A DNA stretch of 36,141 bases from positions 1-36,141 of the forward strand of contig JAFMEZ010000020.1 of NCBI GenBank assembly GCA_017856455.1, written 5' to 3'. Positions 8,417-16,919 of the stretch are shown here, in pieces. Below the pieces are notes generated by a model. The model ran no database searches, had not been told where the DNA came from, and saw only the letters and a program-made list of their open reading frames with translations. Position 1 is the first letter of the stretch, and every line of letters begins with the position of its first letter. The DNA comes from Parafilimonas sp. (GTDB lineage Bacteria; Bacteroidota; Bacteroidia; Chitinophagales; Chitinophagaceae). The position numbers were made by a program, and so were the translations under genes.

Positions 8417-8449
8417 AACTATCCTTTCGCTGAAGTTATTGAAAAAATA

Positions 8450-9535
8450 CTATTCCTCAATTTTTTCATCTACTGCATTTGCAACCACATGTGCAGATAT
8501 TTTCTTAATGGGATTTTTTCGCATATCCCTATAATGATTGCGGGTGTCAAAAATATCAATGGCAGAAAATATTGCAGCTCTAAATGATGATTCATCAGCA
8601 ATATTTTTACCGGCAATATCAAATGCTGTCCCATGATCTGGGGAAGTTCTAATGGCTGGAATACCTGCAGTAAAATTTGTACCTTCTCCCAATGCTAGCG
8701 ATTTGAAAGGAATCAATCCTTGGTCATGATACATTGCTAAAACAGCATCAAATTTTTCATGATTTCCTCTTGCAAAGAAAGCATCAGCGCTATAAGGCCC
8801 CATAACAATGCAGTCATTCTTTTTTGATTCAAGAATAGCCGGACGAATAATTTCCTTTTCTTCTTTTCCAACCAGTCCCTCATCACCTGCATGTGGATTG
8901 AGTCCTAGCACAGCAATCCTCGGACGTTCAATCCCAAAATCTTTGATCAAGCTGTTTTTCAAAAGGTTGATCTTCTTTATGATTTGATCCTTATTGATGT
9001 TTTTTGCTACGTCCATGATCGCCAAATGTTCTGTAAGTAGCGCGACCTTCATATTTTCTGCTATCATCAACATCAAGACGTCATCAGCATTAAATGCCTG
9101 CTTTAAAAATGGTGTGTGACCCGTAAAATTGAATTCACTGCTTTGCATGGTGAATTTATTCAGCGGTGCAGTCACCAATGCGTCGATTGTCTTTTCTTTC
9201 AATGCAGCAACGGCAGCCTGTAGGGATTTAACACCGTATTTGCCACCCAGTTCTGTCATTTGTCCGGGTATAATCTCTACATCTTCTTCCCAAACTGTAA
9301 AAATATTCAGCTGTTTTGGATTCGCTTTTGATATATCCTTGATGCTTAGATAATTCAGATTGATTTCCGGGATCGATTTTTTATAGAAATTGATCACTTT
9401 ATTTGAAGCAAAAACAATGGGAGTGCACAACTCTAGAATTCTGCTATCTGAGAATGTTTTGATGATAATTTCAATCCCAATACCATTCAAATCGCCCACT
9501 GAGATCCCTATCACTGGTCTTTTTTGTTCGCTCAT
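8450..9535 (-). CDS. pdxA: 4-hydroxythreonine-4-phosphate dehydrogenase
   Basis: The enzyme oxidises 4-phosphohydroxy-L-threonine in de novo pyridoxal phosphate synthesis (DXP-dependent route, with PdxJ). Family signatures are present in order: GISVGDLNGIGIE at the N-terminus (the family's GDPaGIGpE), ALVTAPLNK, FTGHTPFLKQAF with a metal-binding His, LGLNPHAGDEG, MYHDQGLIPFK, and the C-terminal TSPDHGTAFDIAGK. The 361 residues are slightly longer than the enterobacterial enzyme (about 330). It is transcribed divergently from rsmA across a 69-base spacer; its own -7 box is seen at 9559-9566. In E. coli pdxA and ksgA are neighbours in one operon, whereas here they are head to head. Confidence 0.96.
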   Translation of the reverse strand: MSEQKRPVIGISVGDLNGIGIEIIIKTFSDSRILELCTPIVFASNKVINFYKKSIPEINLNYLSIKDISKANPKQLNIFTVWEEDVEIIPGQMTELGGKYGVKSLQAAVAALKEKTIDALVTAPLNKFTMQSSEFNFTGHTPFLKQAFNADDVLMLMIAENMKVALLTEHLAIMDVAKNINKDQIIKKINLLKNSLIKDFGIERPRIAVLGLNPHAGDEGLVGKEEKEIIRPAILESKKNDCIVMGPYSADAFFARGNHEKFDAVLAMYHDQGLIPFKSLALGEGTNFTAGIPAIRTSPDHGTAFDIAGKNIADESSFRAAIFSAIDIFDTRNHYRDMRKNPIKKISAHVVANAVDEKIEE

Positions 9536-9558
9536 ATCCTGCTTTTAGCTTGAAGCGA

Positions 9559-9566
9559 CAAAGGTA
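9559..9566 (-). promoter_or_regulatory. Predicted -7 box of pdxA (TACCTTTG)
   Basis: A full match to the Bacteroidota TAnnTTTG element on the minus strand, ending 23 bases before the pdxA ATG and predicting a leader of about 20 bases. No clear TTG -33 element was found at the usual distance. Confidence 0.6.
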
Positions 9567-9589
9567 GGAATAATGGCTAATCTTTATTG

Positions 9590-9597
9590 TAATTTTG
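9590..9597 (+). promoter_or_regulatory. Predicted -7 box of rsmA (TAATTTTG), nearly leaderless
   Basis: A full TAnnTTTG match ending 7 bases before the rsmA ATG. With initiation about 4 bases past the box, the mRNA would begin at or within a few bases of the start codon. Confidence 0.6.
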
Positions 9598-9604
9598 TCG
9601 TTCA

Positions 9605-10357
9605 ATGCTGACGCTAAAAAAATCGCTCGGACAACATTTTTTGAAGGATGAATCAGTCTGTCTTCGCATCATCGAGGCACTTCAAAACCATTCTTTTACA
9701 CAGTTATTGGAGGTTGGTCCAGGTGGAGGTGCTTTAACCAAATATTTAATTGATATTCCCAATATTGACTTTAAGCTGGTTGAAATCGACAAAGAAAAAA
9801 TTGAGTACCTGTCAACCACTTTCTCCAAATTGAATTCCAAAATCATTGAAGGAAGTATATTAGAAATTGAATGTCCATTTGAAGGAAAGTTTACCATGAT
9901 TGGAAATTTCCCTTACAACATATCAACGCAGATTGTATTTAAAGTGATCGATTGGAGAGATCAGATCGAGTGCATGATTGGAATGTTTCAGAAAGAAGTT
10001 GCAGAAAGAATTTGTGCTGGTCCTGGTTCAAAAGATTATGGAATTATCAGCGTGCTTACTCAGGCATATTTCAAAGCAAATTATTTATTTGACGTTGACG
10101 AACAGGCATTCAATCCTCCGCCAAAAGTTAAGAGCGGAGTGATTGCTCTGGAATTTATTGGGAATGTTCATAATATCCAAAGTCATAAAAAATTTTCAAT
10201 GCTTGTAAAAGCTGCTTTTTCTCAGCGCAGAAAACAATTGCGTAATCCATTAAAAGGTTTTTTTGAGAAAGATATTTTAAAGCAGGATATTTTTACGAAA
10301 AGGGCTGAACAACTTTCAGTTGAAGATTTTGTTGGTTTATTAAATCAAATGAAATGA
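9605..10357 (+). CDS. rsmA: 16S rRNA (adenine(1518)-N6/adenine(1519)-N6) dimethyltransferase
   Basis: RsmA (KsgA) dimethylates two adjacent adenines in helix 45 of 16S rRNA late in 30S assembly, using S-adenosylmethionine. The 250-residue protein shows the N-terminal [11 protein letters not shown], the SAM-binding [14 protein letters not shown] (about 37-50), the catalytic NFPYNIST (the N-x-P-Y motif of N6-adenine methylases) and the C-terminal [14 protein letters not shown] that contacts rRNA. The start is set by the alignment of the KSLGQHFL motif. The last 4 bases overlap the next gene (ATGA), so the two are translationally coupled. The promoter box lies only 7 bases upstream. Confidence 0.97.
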   Translation: MLTLKKSLGQHFLKDESVCLRIIEALQNHSFTQLLEVGPGGGALTKYLIDIPNIDFKLVEIDKEKIEYLSTTFSKLNSKIIEGSILEIECPFEGKFTMIGNFPYNISTQIVFKVIDWRDQIECMIGMFQKEVAERICAGPGSKDYGIISVLTQAYFKANYLFDVDEQAFNPPPKVKSGVIALEFIGNVHNIQSHKKFSMLVKAAFSQRRKQLRNPLKGFFEKDILKQDIFTKRAEQLSVEDFVGLLNQMK

Positions 10358-11289
10358 GGAAAGTATTGATTACAGCTTTTGCACATCCAGTATTATATGA
10401 AAGGTTAAAGCTTGCTGGATATGATGTTGAGGTAAATGAAAAAATAACATACTCTGAGCTGGGAGAAATAATACATCAATTTGAGGGACTAATTATAACA
10501 ACGCGTTTGAAAATTGATGCACATATTTTGGACCTGGCAACCAATTTAAAATGGATAGGTAGATTGGGAAGTGGAATGGAAATTGTAGATGTAACATATG
10601 CCCAAAAAAAAGGTATCGCTTGCTACAGTAGTCCTGAAGGAAATCGAAATGCAGTTGGTGAACATTGTTTAGGTGTGCTCATTTCCCTCATGAGAAATAT
10701 TACTCAATCCAACGAAGAAGTCAAATCGGGAAAATGGATACGGGAAGCAAATCGTGGTGTTGAATTGAGTGGGAAAACTGTAGGAATTATTGGCTTTGGT
10801 AATACTGGTGCAGCGTTTGCCAAGCTTTTAGGCTCGTTTGATTTAACGGTCCTGGCATACGATAAATATAAAAATGGGTTTGCAAGTGGACATGTAAGGG
10901 AGGCGTCCCTTGAACAACTTTTTTCAAATGCAGAAGTCATCAGTCTTCATTTGCCACTCAACGATGAAACTTATCATTTGGCCGATCAACATTTTTTCCA
11001 ATCACTGAAAATGAAACCTTACTTTTTGAATGCTTCAAGAGGGGGAGTTGTAGATACCAGGGCCCTGATCAATGCCCTGGATAATAAAATGATTTCAGCA
11101 GCTGGACTCGATGTCCTTGAAAATGAAGATCTTGTAACATATACAGCTGAAGACAAAAAAATTTTTGAAAATATATCAAAAAGAAGCAATGTGATCATTA
11201 CTCCACATATTGCCGGCTACAGCCATGAATCACTATTAAAGATGGCAGAAACTATATTGGAAAAACTGAAAATTGACCACTGGATTTAA
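10354..11289 (+). CDS. D-isomer-specific 2-hydroxyacid dehydrogenase (SerA/phosphoglycerate dehydrogenase-like)
   Basis: This NAD-dependent dehydrogenase belongs to the D-2-hydroxyacid family. It has the split substrate domain (about 1-95 and 285-311) and the Rossmann domain with [18 protein letters not shown] (about 143-160). The catalytic triad is visible: Arg in NASRGGVVD, Glu in LDVLENED and His in [11 protein letters not shown]. The length of 311 residues fits the short SerA-like type without an ACT domain. It overlaps rsmA by 4 bases and is followed by a hairpin. Substrate is uncertain: 3-phosphoglycerate, glyoxylate or hydroxypyruvate are all possible, so no gene symbol is given. Confidence 0.9.
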   Translation: MRKVLITAFAHPVLYERLKLAGYDVEVNEKITYSELGEIIHQFEGLIITTRLKIDAHILDLATNLKWIGRLGSGMEIVDVTYAQKKGIACYSSPEGNRNAVGEHCLGVLISLMRNITQSNEEVKSGKWIREANRGVELSGKTVGIIGFGNTGAAFAKLLGSFDLTVLAYDKYKNGFASGHVREASLEQLFSNAEVISLHLPLNDETYHLADQHFFQSLKMKPYFLNASRGGVVDTRALINALDNKMISAAGLDVLENEDLVTYTAEDKKIFENISKRSNVIITPHIAGYSHESLLKMAETILEKLKIDHWI

Positions 11290-11304
11290 TTTTCAGATTT
11301 TATG

Positions 11305-11312
11305 TAACTTTG
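11305..11312 (+). promoter_or_regulatory. Predicted -7 box upstream of greA (TAACTTTG)
   Basis: A full TAnnTTTG match in the spacer between the dehydrogenase and greA. The predicted start point (about 11316) falls just before the left arm of the hairpin at 11319, so any greA transcript from here would begin with that hairpin. Confidence 0.55.
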
Positions 11313-11318
11313 CATTAC

Positions 11319-11358
11319 AGCAACGCCCCAGATTTATCTGAGGCGTTGCTATTTTTTT
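11319..11358 (+). terminator. Strong hairpin plus T-run between the dehydrogenase gene and greA
   Basis: The arms at 11319-11333 (AGCAACGCCCCAGAT) and 11336-11350 (ATCTGAGGCGTTGCT) pair at 14 of 15 positions, and ATTTTTTTC follows. It is a classical intrinsic terminator for the rsmA-dehydrogenase transcript. Because a -7 box lies just upstream, it could instead act as a 5' stabilising or attenuating stem-loop of greA. Confidence 0.8.
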
Positions 11359-11383
11359 CAAACCCAAGTTAAAGAGAGGTTTT

Positions 11384-11854
11384 ATGAGCGTAATGTATGT
11401 AACCAAGGAAACACTTGAGCAAATGAAAGCTGAGCTTCATCGAATGAAGACAGTTGAAAGACCTGCAGCTTCCAAGGCTATAGCTGAAGCAAGAGAAAAA
11501 GGCGACTTGAAAGAGAATGCAGAGTATGATGCTGCAAAAGAGGCACAGGGACTTTTGGAAGCAAGAATTTCTCGCATGGAAACTGAACTTGCGAATGCAC
11601 GGATTTTGGATGCATCTGAAATTGATACCTCCAAAGTTTCTATTCTGACCAAAGTAACGATAACCAATAAGGCTACAAAGAAGTCAATGACATATCAGAT
11701 CGTGTCAGAAAAAGAAGCCGATTTAAAACTTCAAAAAATATCAGTTACCTCTCCAATTGGTAAAGGTTTATTGGGAAAGAAAGTAGGAGATGAAGCTGAA
11801 ATCCTTGCACCAAATGGGAAAATTGTTTTTTCTATCGACAATATCTCTATCTAA
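11384..11854 (+). CDS. greA: Transcription elongation factor GreA
   Basis: GreA rescues backtracked RNA polymerase by stimulating transcript cleavage through its secondary channel. The 156-residue length is typical. The N-terminal coiled coil (about 8-75) includes the acidic tip region EAREKGDLKENAEYDAAKEAQ, recognised in the pieces KGDLKENAEYDAAKE, and the C-terminal FKBP-like domain ends SPIGKGLLGKKVGDEAEI. A purine-rich AAAGAGAGG lies 4 bases before the ATG, a better ribosome-binding site than most genes here. It is followed after 2 bases by the HIT gene, making a two-gene unit. Confidence 0.97.
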   Translation: MSVMYVTKETLEQMKAELHRMKTVERPAASKAIAEAREKGDLKENAEYDAAKEAQGLLEARISRMETELANARILDASEIDTSKVSILTKVTITNKATKKSMTYQIVSEKEADLKLQKISVTSPIGKGLLGKKVGDEAEILAPNGKIVFSIDNISI

Positions 11855-11856
11855 TC

Positions 11857-12252
11857 ATGTCAAGCATCTTTTCTAAAATTATCAGTGGTGAAATACCATC
11901 TTACAAGATTGCAGAGAATGATAAATTTTATGCATTTCTGGATGTATTTCCATTGGTAGCCGGACATACATTGGTAGTTCCTAAAAAGGAAACAGATTTT
12001 ATTTTTGACCTGAGCGATAGTGAATTGAATGAGATACTACTTTTTGCTAAGCCAATTGCAAAAGCCATTCAACAGGCATTTCCTTGTAAACGTTGCGGGA
12101 TATCGGTAATCGGACTTGAAGTTCCACATGCGCATGTTCATTTGGTTCCAATCAATTCTGCAGATGACCTGAATTTTACAAGGCCGAAAATGAAACCTAC
12201 TCAGGAGGAATTGCTTGCAGCTCAAGAAGCCATTTTAGCTAAACTTTCTTAG
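11857..12252 (+). CDS. HIT family protein (histidine triad nucleotide hydrolase)
   Basis: A small nucleotide-binding hydrolase or transferase of the HINT/Fhit superfamily. The 131-residue protein opens SIFSKIISGEIPSYKIAEN and has the central VFPLVAGHTLVVPKKE and the histidine triad PHAHVHLVPI (about 91-100), whose middle His is the nucleophile. It starts 2 bases after greA and its stop codon overlaps the ruvC stop (shared TTAG). Typical substrates are adenosine 5'-phosphoramidates; the physiological role is unknown. Confidence 0.94.
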   Translation: MSSIFSKIISGEIPSYKIAENDKFYAFLDVFPLVAGHTLVVPKKETDFIFDLSDSELNEILLFAKPIAKAIQQAFPCKRCGISVIGLEVPHAHVHLVPINSADDLNFTRPKMKPTQEELLAAQEAILAKLS

Positions 12253-12842
12253 TCATTTTTCACAACCCTGTCTGGATGCTGTAGAATAAACCTGGCCCAG
12301 CTGCCAGCAGTCTTTTTTGATGATTTCTTTTTTACTGTTGATTTTGGTATGGCAATTCCATGTCCGTTGAAATGATGGCAGACCGCAACGGCCAACGCGT
12401 CGGATGCATCATAATATCGAATCGTATGTTTGAGGCGCATGATATTTGTGAGCATTTTCCAGATATGCTCCTTGGTTGCATTTCCGTTGCCTGTTATGGA
12501 TTGTTTTACTTTTTTGGGAGAATATTCTGCTACTTCAAGTTTGTTAGACATCGCAACTGCAATAGCAACACCTTGTGCTCTTCCTAGTTTCAACATGCTT
12601 TGTACATTTTTCCCAAAAAATGGGGCCTCAATGGCCATCGCATCAGGCTTATATTTTTCAATGAGTTCCTGTATGGTCTGATTAATGATTCCTAATCGCA
12701 CAAACATATCCTTTTTCCCGTTTAACTTAACCACATCCATCTCCAACATCTCTATTGAATTGCCATTTGTCTCTATAATACTGAAACCCATTATAACTGT
12801 TCCTGGGTCGATTCCTAAAATAATTTTACTTTTCCGTTTCAA
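12249..12842 (-). CDS. ruvC: Crossover junction endodeoxyribonuclease RuvC
   Basis: RuvC resolves Holliday junctions made mobile by RuvAB. Metal-binding acidic residues are seen in ILGIDPGT (Asp, about residue 11), AIEAPFFGKN (Glu) and YDASDALAVAVCHH (Asp pair). The middle YSPKKVKQSITGNGNATKE is the conserved DNA-contact region. The start is TTG: an in-frame TAA lies three codons upstream and the next ATG falls after the catalytic DPGT. A basic C-terminal tail (VKKKSSKK, about 168-175) extends the protein to 197 residues, longer than the E. coli enzyme (173). Its start lies only 17 bases from the divergent flippase-like gene. Confidence 0.95.
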   Translation of the reverse strand: MKRKSKIILGIDPGTVIMGFSIIETNGNSIEMLEMDVVKLNGKKDMFVRLGIINQTIQELIEKYKPDAMAIEAPFFGKNVQSMLKLGRAQGVAIAVAMSNKLEVAEYSPKKVKQSITGNGNATKEHIWKMLTNIMRLKHTIRYYDASDALAVAVCHHFNGHGIAIPKSTVKKKSSKKTAGSWARFILQHPDRVVKND

Positions 12843-12859
12843 TAGCGTTTAATTAGCAA

Positions 12860-13849
12860 GTGAGAATAAGCAAAAGTATCAAATTAATCATCAATTATGT
12901 TGTGGGTCCTGCGCTCCTGATACTTATTTGCTATCATGTTTACAATGAATTATCTGCTCGATCTACATTATTATCAGACAAGGCTGAGATTATCAATGCC
13001 GTTAAAAAAAATGGGTTGTTTTTCCCATTGCTTGCGTTGGTATTTATGATTTTACAATTGGTTATTGAATCCATTAAATGGAAGTTGTTGATGGATATGC
13101 CATCTTCACAGCTTAGTTGGATCTCTTCTTTAAAAATGGTGTTAGCGGGGCAGTCATTTTCGTTTGTAACACCAAATCGCTCTGGTGATTTTATTGGGAG
13201 GGTTATGCTTCTGCCGGATGAAAAACGATCTGAAGGAGTGATGTATACTTTTTATAATGCTGTTATACAAATCGTTGTTTATTCTTTACTTGGTGCGGGT
13301 GCATTATTGATTTTTGATGTAAATCATTTATCAAATGAAATTCCACTATTGTTGAAGAAAACATTGATGGTTTTAAAAGCATTTTCACCATATGTGTTAT
13401 TCATTTGCCTTTTTGTTTTAATTGCTACAAAGTTTATCATTCAGTTTTTACTAAGGTTCCCGCTATTCAATAAAGTTCAAGTCATAGGGAATGCTATTTT
13501 GAAAATTGAATATTTAAAAACATTTCTACTTGTTTTATATAGCCTCTTGAAGTCGTTAATCACTGTATTTCAATATTGGATCATTTTTTCATGGTTGGGT
13601 ATTGATCTTGCGTTTAGTGATGTTTTTATTGGGGTTTCAATCATGATTTACGGACTGATTATTATGCCTACCATATCGTTCATTGAACTTGGTTTAAGAT
13701 GGGAATTCTCTTTTGTTCTTTTTTCAGCGTATACAAATAATTTACTAGGAATTACTTTATGCGCTGGTATCATATGGTTTCTAAATATTGTAATTCCAGC
13801 AATCATTGGTTCAATTTGGCTGATGTTTAAACCTGTGAGTCGATCTTAA
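12860..13849 (+). CDS. Flippase-like integral membrane protein (UPF0104/AglD/LPG synthase TM domain)
   Basis: The 329-residue protein is almost entirely hydrophobic, with roughly 7-8 membrane segments. It shows the signature of the lysylphosphatidylglycerol synthase membrane-domain (UPF0104) family: the stretch around LAGQSFSFVTPNRSGDFIGR (about 94-113), and a C-terminal VIPAIIGSIWLMFK. Family members include lipid flippases and dolichyl-linked glycosyl transfer proteins; here there is no attached catalytic domain. The start is GTG, chosen because it gives the basic N-terminal MRISKSIK before the first membrane helix. The gene is divergent from ruvC with 17 bases between starts and is followed after 70 bases by the DUF3108 gene. 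Its substrate is unknown. Confidence 0.85.
   Translation: MRISKSIKLIINYVVGPALLILICYHVYNELSARSTLLSDKAEIINAVKKNGLFFPLLALVFMILQLVIESIKWKLLMDMPSSQLSWISSLKMVLAGQSFSFVTPNRSGDFIGRVMLLPDEKRSEGVMYTFYNAVIQIVVYSLLGAGALLIFDVNHLSNEIPLLLKKTLMVLKAFSPYVLFICLFVLIATKFIIQFLLRFPLFNKVQVIGNAILKIEYLKTFLLVLYSLLKSLITVFQYWIIFSWLGIDLAFSDVFIGVSIMIYGLIIMPTISFIELGLRWEFSFVLFSAYTNNLLGITLCAGIIWFLNIVIPAIIGSIWLMFKPVSRS
12871..12878 (-). promoter_or_regulatory. Predicted -7 box of ruvC (TACTTTTG), inside the divergent gene
   Basis: A full TAnnTTTG match on the minus strand. It lies inside the first codons of the divergent flippase-like gene and 28 bases before the TTG start, so the ruvC promoter overlaps that coding sequence. 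Confidence 0.5.
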
Positions 13850-13881
13850 AAAATGATAAATCCTTGCTCAGATTAAATTCA

Positions 13882-13915
13882 TTGACAATTTTCAATTCCA
13901 ACAAGTCTATCTTTG
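13882..13915 (+). promoter_or_regulatory. Predicted promoter of the DUF3108 gene (TTGAC ... TATCTTTG), leaderless
   Basis: A full TAnnTTTG match at 13908-13915 ends 4 bases (CGGC) before the ATG at 13920. A TTGAC lies 23 bases upstream of the box, slightly more than the usual -33 spacing. The predicted start coincides with the start codon. Confidence 0.6.
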
Positions 13916-13919
13916 CGGC

Positions 13920-14720
13920 ATGGGTATCGTCAGACGTATTATTTTTACAGCTGTTCTTCTTGTATTTTCTGCTTCATTAATAGCTGATAATGATTTCTGT
14001 GGTGCTGAGAATATTTCATTCACAGGAAATGAGCAAGTAAATTTTAAGATATTTTATAATGTGATAGGATTATATGTTGATGCAGGAAATGCCTCATTTA
14101 CTGTCAGCAAGGCTAAAATTAATAATAAGCCTGTTTATCATATTGTTGGTCTTGGTACTTCAAACCCTTCTTATGACTGGATTTTCAGGGTGAGGGATAA
14201 ATATGAGACATACATAGATACCGCAACTTTAAAGCCTTATCGATTTGTTAGACATGTTGAAGAGGGTAGTTTCAGAAAAGACGATCTTGTAAATTTCAAC
14301 CAGGAAGAGCATAAAGCAATCTCACTAAAAGGAACTTTTAATGTACCACCTTGTATTCAGGATGTGTTGAGTGCAATATATTATGCAAGAAATATAGATT
14401 TTTCAAAACATGCTATTGGAGAAAAAATTCCATTCAGTATGTTTATCGATGATGAAGTCTATAATTTATATATCAGGTATCTTGGTAAGGAAGTAGTAAA
14501 AACGAAATACGGGATTTTTAACGCAATTAAATTTAAGCCGATGCTCATCGGCGGTACCATCTTTAAAGGCGGTGAATTAATGACTGTATGGGTTTCAGAC
14601 GATAATAATCATGTTCCACTGAGAATTGAAAGTCCGATCAGTGTAGGAAGCGTAAAAGTTGATATGATTAAGTTCAAGAATCTTCGTTATCCATTTACAT
14701 CTTTAATCAGTTGGCGATAA
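13920..14720 (+). CDS. DUF3108 domain-containing exported protein
   Basis: A 266-residue protein with an N-terminal signal peptide (about 1-22, after MGIVRR). It continues as a beta-rich domain that matches the DUF3108 pattern: FTGNEQVNFKIFYNVIGLYVDAGNA (seen as NEQVNFKIFYN and LYVDAGNASF), WIFRVRDKYETYID, YRFVRHVEEGSF, the central FNVPPCIQDVLSAIYYARN and IGGTIFKGGELMTVWVSDD. The function of DUF3108 is not established; the fold is lipocalin-like or periplasmic in predictions I know of. It lies downstream of the flippase-like gene but has its own promoter box. Its stop abuts the stop of the MBL hydrolase gene with no gap. Confidence 0.87.
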   Translation: MGIVRRIIFTAVLLVFSASLIADNDFCGAENISFTGNEQVNFKIFYNVIGLYVDAGNASFTVSKAKINNKPVYHIVGLGTSNPSYDWIFRVRDKYETYIDTATLKPYRFVRHVEEGSFRKDDLVNFNQEEHKAISLKGTFNVPPCIQDVLSAIYYARNIDFSKHAIGEKIPFSMFIDDEVYNLYIRYLGKEVVKTKYGIFNAIKFKPMLIGGTIFKGGELMTVWVSDDNNHVPLRIESPISVGSVKVDMIKFKNLRYPFTSLISWR

Positions 14721-15554
14721 TTAAAGTGTGTATAAAGTATAGAAGTCTCCCTTGGTAAACCCTTTTTCTGTTTTATAGACATTGCAAATTTCATTATTCG
14801 CATCATGCTCAAAGAATAACATATAGTTATTTGTAACAGCTTCGTTGAGAAATGTTTCCTTTTCCTTTAATGTTGTCATTGGGAACATATCATACGCCAT
14901 GATATAAGGCAAAGGGATATGTGCAGCTGTTGGTATTAAATCTGCCATGTATACAATGGTGTGTCCTTTGTATCGGATGATTGGGAGCATCATACTCCTT
15001 GTATGCCCATTTGTAAAAAGAATATCAATATGTTGAGAAAAGTTTGTGGTCCTTTGATTCTTTTCTTCTATGAATTTCAACACGCCATTTTCCTGAAGCG
15101 GCAATAAATTTTCTTTTAGAAAAGAGGCTTTTTCTCTGGCATTGGGATGAATAGCCCATTCCCAATGTTCTTTTGATACCCAGTATGTTGCATTGGGGAA
15201 GCTAGGTACCATCTCTTTATTTACTGCTCCGCCACAGTGATCAAAATGTAAATGTGTTAATATAACATCGGTTATATCTTCCTTTTTGAATCCTTTTTCA
15301 TGAAGGGAGTCAAATAAATTTTTTCCGTTTGGTTCATAATGTCTAAAAAATTTATCTGATTGTTTATCACCCATCCCAGTATCAATGAGTATAATCCTTT
15401 CTCCTTCTACTACAAGCATACACCTCATGGAAAAAGTACAAAGATTGTTTTCGTTAGCTTCTATTGATTTTTGCCATAATGTTTTTGGAACTACACCAAA
15501 CATGGCGCCTCCATCCAGTTTAAATAATCCAGCATCAATGGAATAAACTTGCAT
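14721..15554 (-). CDS. MBL fold metallo-hydrolase (lactonase-like)
   Basis: A zinc-dependent hydrolase of the metallo-beta-lactamase fold. The metal site THLHFDHCGG gives His101, His103, Asp105 and His106; further ligands are His in FTNGHTRSMM, Asp in YMADLIP and His in FFEHDAN. This pattern and the 277-residue length match the branch containing N-acyl homoserine lactonases and related esterases, but substrate cannot be assigned. The coding sequence begins 20 bases inside the 3' end of the MFS gene, so it is translated from the same message. Its stop is flush against the convergent DUF3108 stop (TAATTA). Confidence 0.9.
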   Translation of the reverse strand: MQVYSIDAGLFKLDGGAMFGVVPKTLWQKSIEANENNLCTFSMRCMLVVEGERIILIDTGMGDKQSDKFFRHYEPNGKNLFDSLHEKGFKKEDITDVILTHLHFDHCGGAVNKEMVPSFPNATYWVSKEHWEWAIHPNAREKASFLKENLLPLQENGVLKFIEEKNQRTTNFSQHIDILFTNGHTRSMMLPIIRYKGHTIVYMADLIPTAAHIPLPYIMAYDMFPMTTLKEKETFLNEAVTNNYMLFFEHDANNEICNVYKTEKGFTKGDFYTLYTL

Positions 15555-16860
15555 ACTTTTCTTTTGTAATAACTTTTTTGGTGTATAACAATGCGAAAAA
15601 ACTAAAGATGAAGAATAGCATTAAAATCAGGATTGAATTTCTAATGCTTCCAGTCAATTCTTCATTTCTTGCAAAAAGAAATAATCCAATTGTAAGTGCT
15701 ACTTTCTCTGTGACGTCATAGAAGCTAAAATAAGAGGTAGTATCATCTGTGACTGGTATGAGTTTTGCATAAGTACTTCGTCCGATTGTTTGGATTCCAC
15801 CCATTACAAGTCCAACACAAGCTGCAAGAATATAGAATTCAGTCTGTGATTGTATATAATACCCCCACAAACAGATGCCAATCCAAATAAATACGGCAAC
15901 AACCAATGTATAAATATTTCCTATCCGCTTACTTAACTTACTCATGATGATTGCTCCAATCAGTGCAACCAATTGAATCAAAATGATTGTCATGATGAGC
16001 TTTGGCTCATCCTCTGGTTTTGGAAATATTTCTTTTTTGCTGAAGCTTGCTGCAACCAGCATAACTGTTTGAACTCCTACGCTAAATAGAAAGAAAGAGA
16101 AGAGGTAGCGTTTTAGTGCTGGAATTTCTTTTGCCTGATTCCAAACCAATTTCAGCTCATGAAATCCATTTACCAATAAATGGTTTTTCAGCTTTTTGTT
16201 TTGTTCTGTATTGGATGGAAGTGCTTTGAAGGTGATTTGCGAAAATCCCAGCCACCAGCATCCAACCAATAAGAAAGAAATTCTAGGTCCCAATGTTTTA
16301 TTATTTGGATCGAGTCCAAATAAATCAGGTTCTAGTATCACAACAAAGCAAATCAGCTGCAATAAAACACTTCCAATGTAACCCATTGCAAATCCCCTTG
16401 CACTCAGTGAATCTCTTTCCTCCGGTTTTGCAATATCAGGTAAATAAGAGTTGTAGAACACAAGGCTACTCCAGAATCCCAATGCTGCTATGGCAAAAAA
16501 TATGATTCCCCATTCAATATTTTCTGGTGTAAAGAAATATAACATTGCACATGCGAAGGATCCAATAGCTACAAAAAATCTCATGAATGCTTTTTTGTTA
16601 CCGCGGTAATCTGCGATGGAAGAGAGTATTGGTGAAGTAAAAGCAACAATAAAAAAAACGATTGCCAATGCGTAGTTCTGCAATGCAGTGTTTATGAATT
16701 GGTAGCCAAAAAAATCAACGTAAGACTGTTCATTATTGTTGCTGCTGGTAACTGCTACATAGTAAGCAGGGAAAATGGTTGAGGTGATGACCAAGTTGTA
16801 TACGCTATTTGCCCAGTCATACATTGCCCAGGCACGCTGAATTTTCTTTTTGTTCTCCAT
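15535..16860 (-). CDS. MFS transporter, UMF1/Atg22-like family
   Basis: The 441-residue protein has about 12 hydrophobic segments. The N-terminal RAWAMYDWANSVYNLVITS is the hallmark of the bacterial Atg22-like/UMF1 family of the major facilitator superfamily, and a later IQTIGRSTYAKLIP supports it. Atg22 in yeast exports amino acids from the vacuole; in bacteria the substrate is unknown. It overlaps the downstream MBL hydrolase gene by 20 bases. Upstream, uppP lies 59 bases away on the same strand, so it may be read from the ftsX-uppP message or from its own weak promoter. Confidence 0.92.
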   Translation of the reverse strand: MENKKKIQRAWAMYDWANSVYNLVITSTIFPAYYVAVTSSNNNEQSYVDFFGYQFINTALQNYALAIVFFIVAFTSPILSSIADYRGNKKAFMRFFVAIGSFACAMLYFFTPENIEWGIIFFAIAALGFWSSLVFYNSYLPDIAKPEERDSLSARGFAMGYIGSVLLQLICFVVILEPDLFGLDPNNKTLGPRISFLLVGCWWLGFSQITFKALPSNTEQNKKLKNHLLVNGFHELKLVWNQAKEIPALKRYLFSFFLFSVGVQTVMLVAASFSKKEIFPKPEDEPKLIMTIILIQLVALIGAIIMSKLSKRIGNIYTLVVAVFIWIGICLWGYYIQSQTEFYILAACVGLVMGGIQTIGRSTYAKLIPVTDDTTSYFSFYDVTEKVALTIGLFLFARNEELTGSIRNSILILMLFFIFSFFALLYTKKVITKEKYASLFH

Positions 16861-16919
16861 ACTTTATTCCTAATAGAGGAAGTTAAGTAAAAGAAATTAA
16901 ATAGCCTTTTCTTTAAAAA

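Noticed and set aside
14721-15554. Assigning the MBL hydrolase as an AHL-quenching lactonase
   Set aside because: The metal ligands are shared by many MBL enzymes; no quorum-sensing gene is present to support it.
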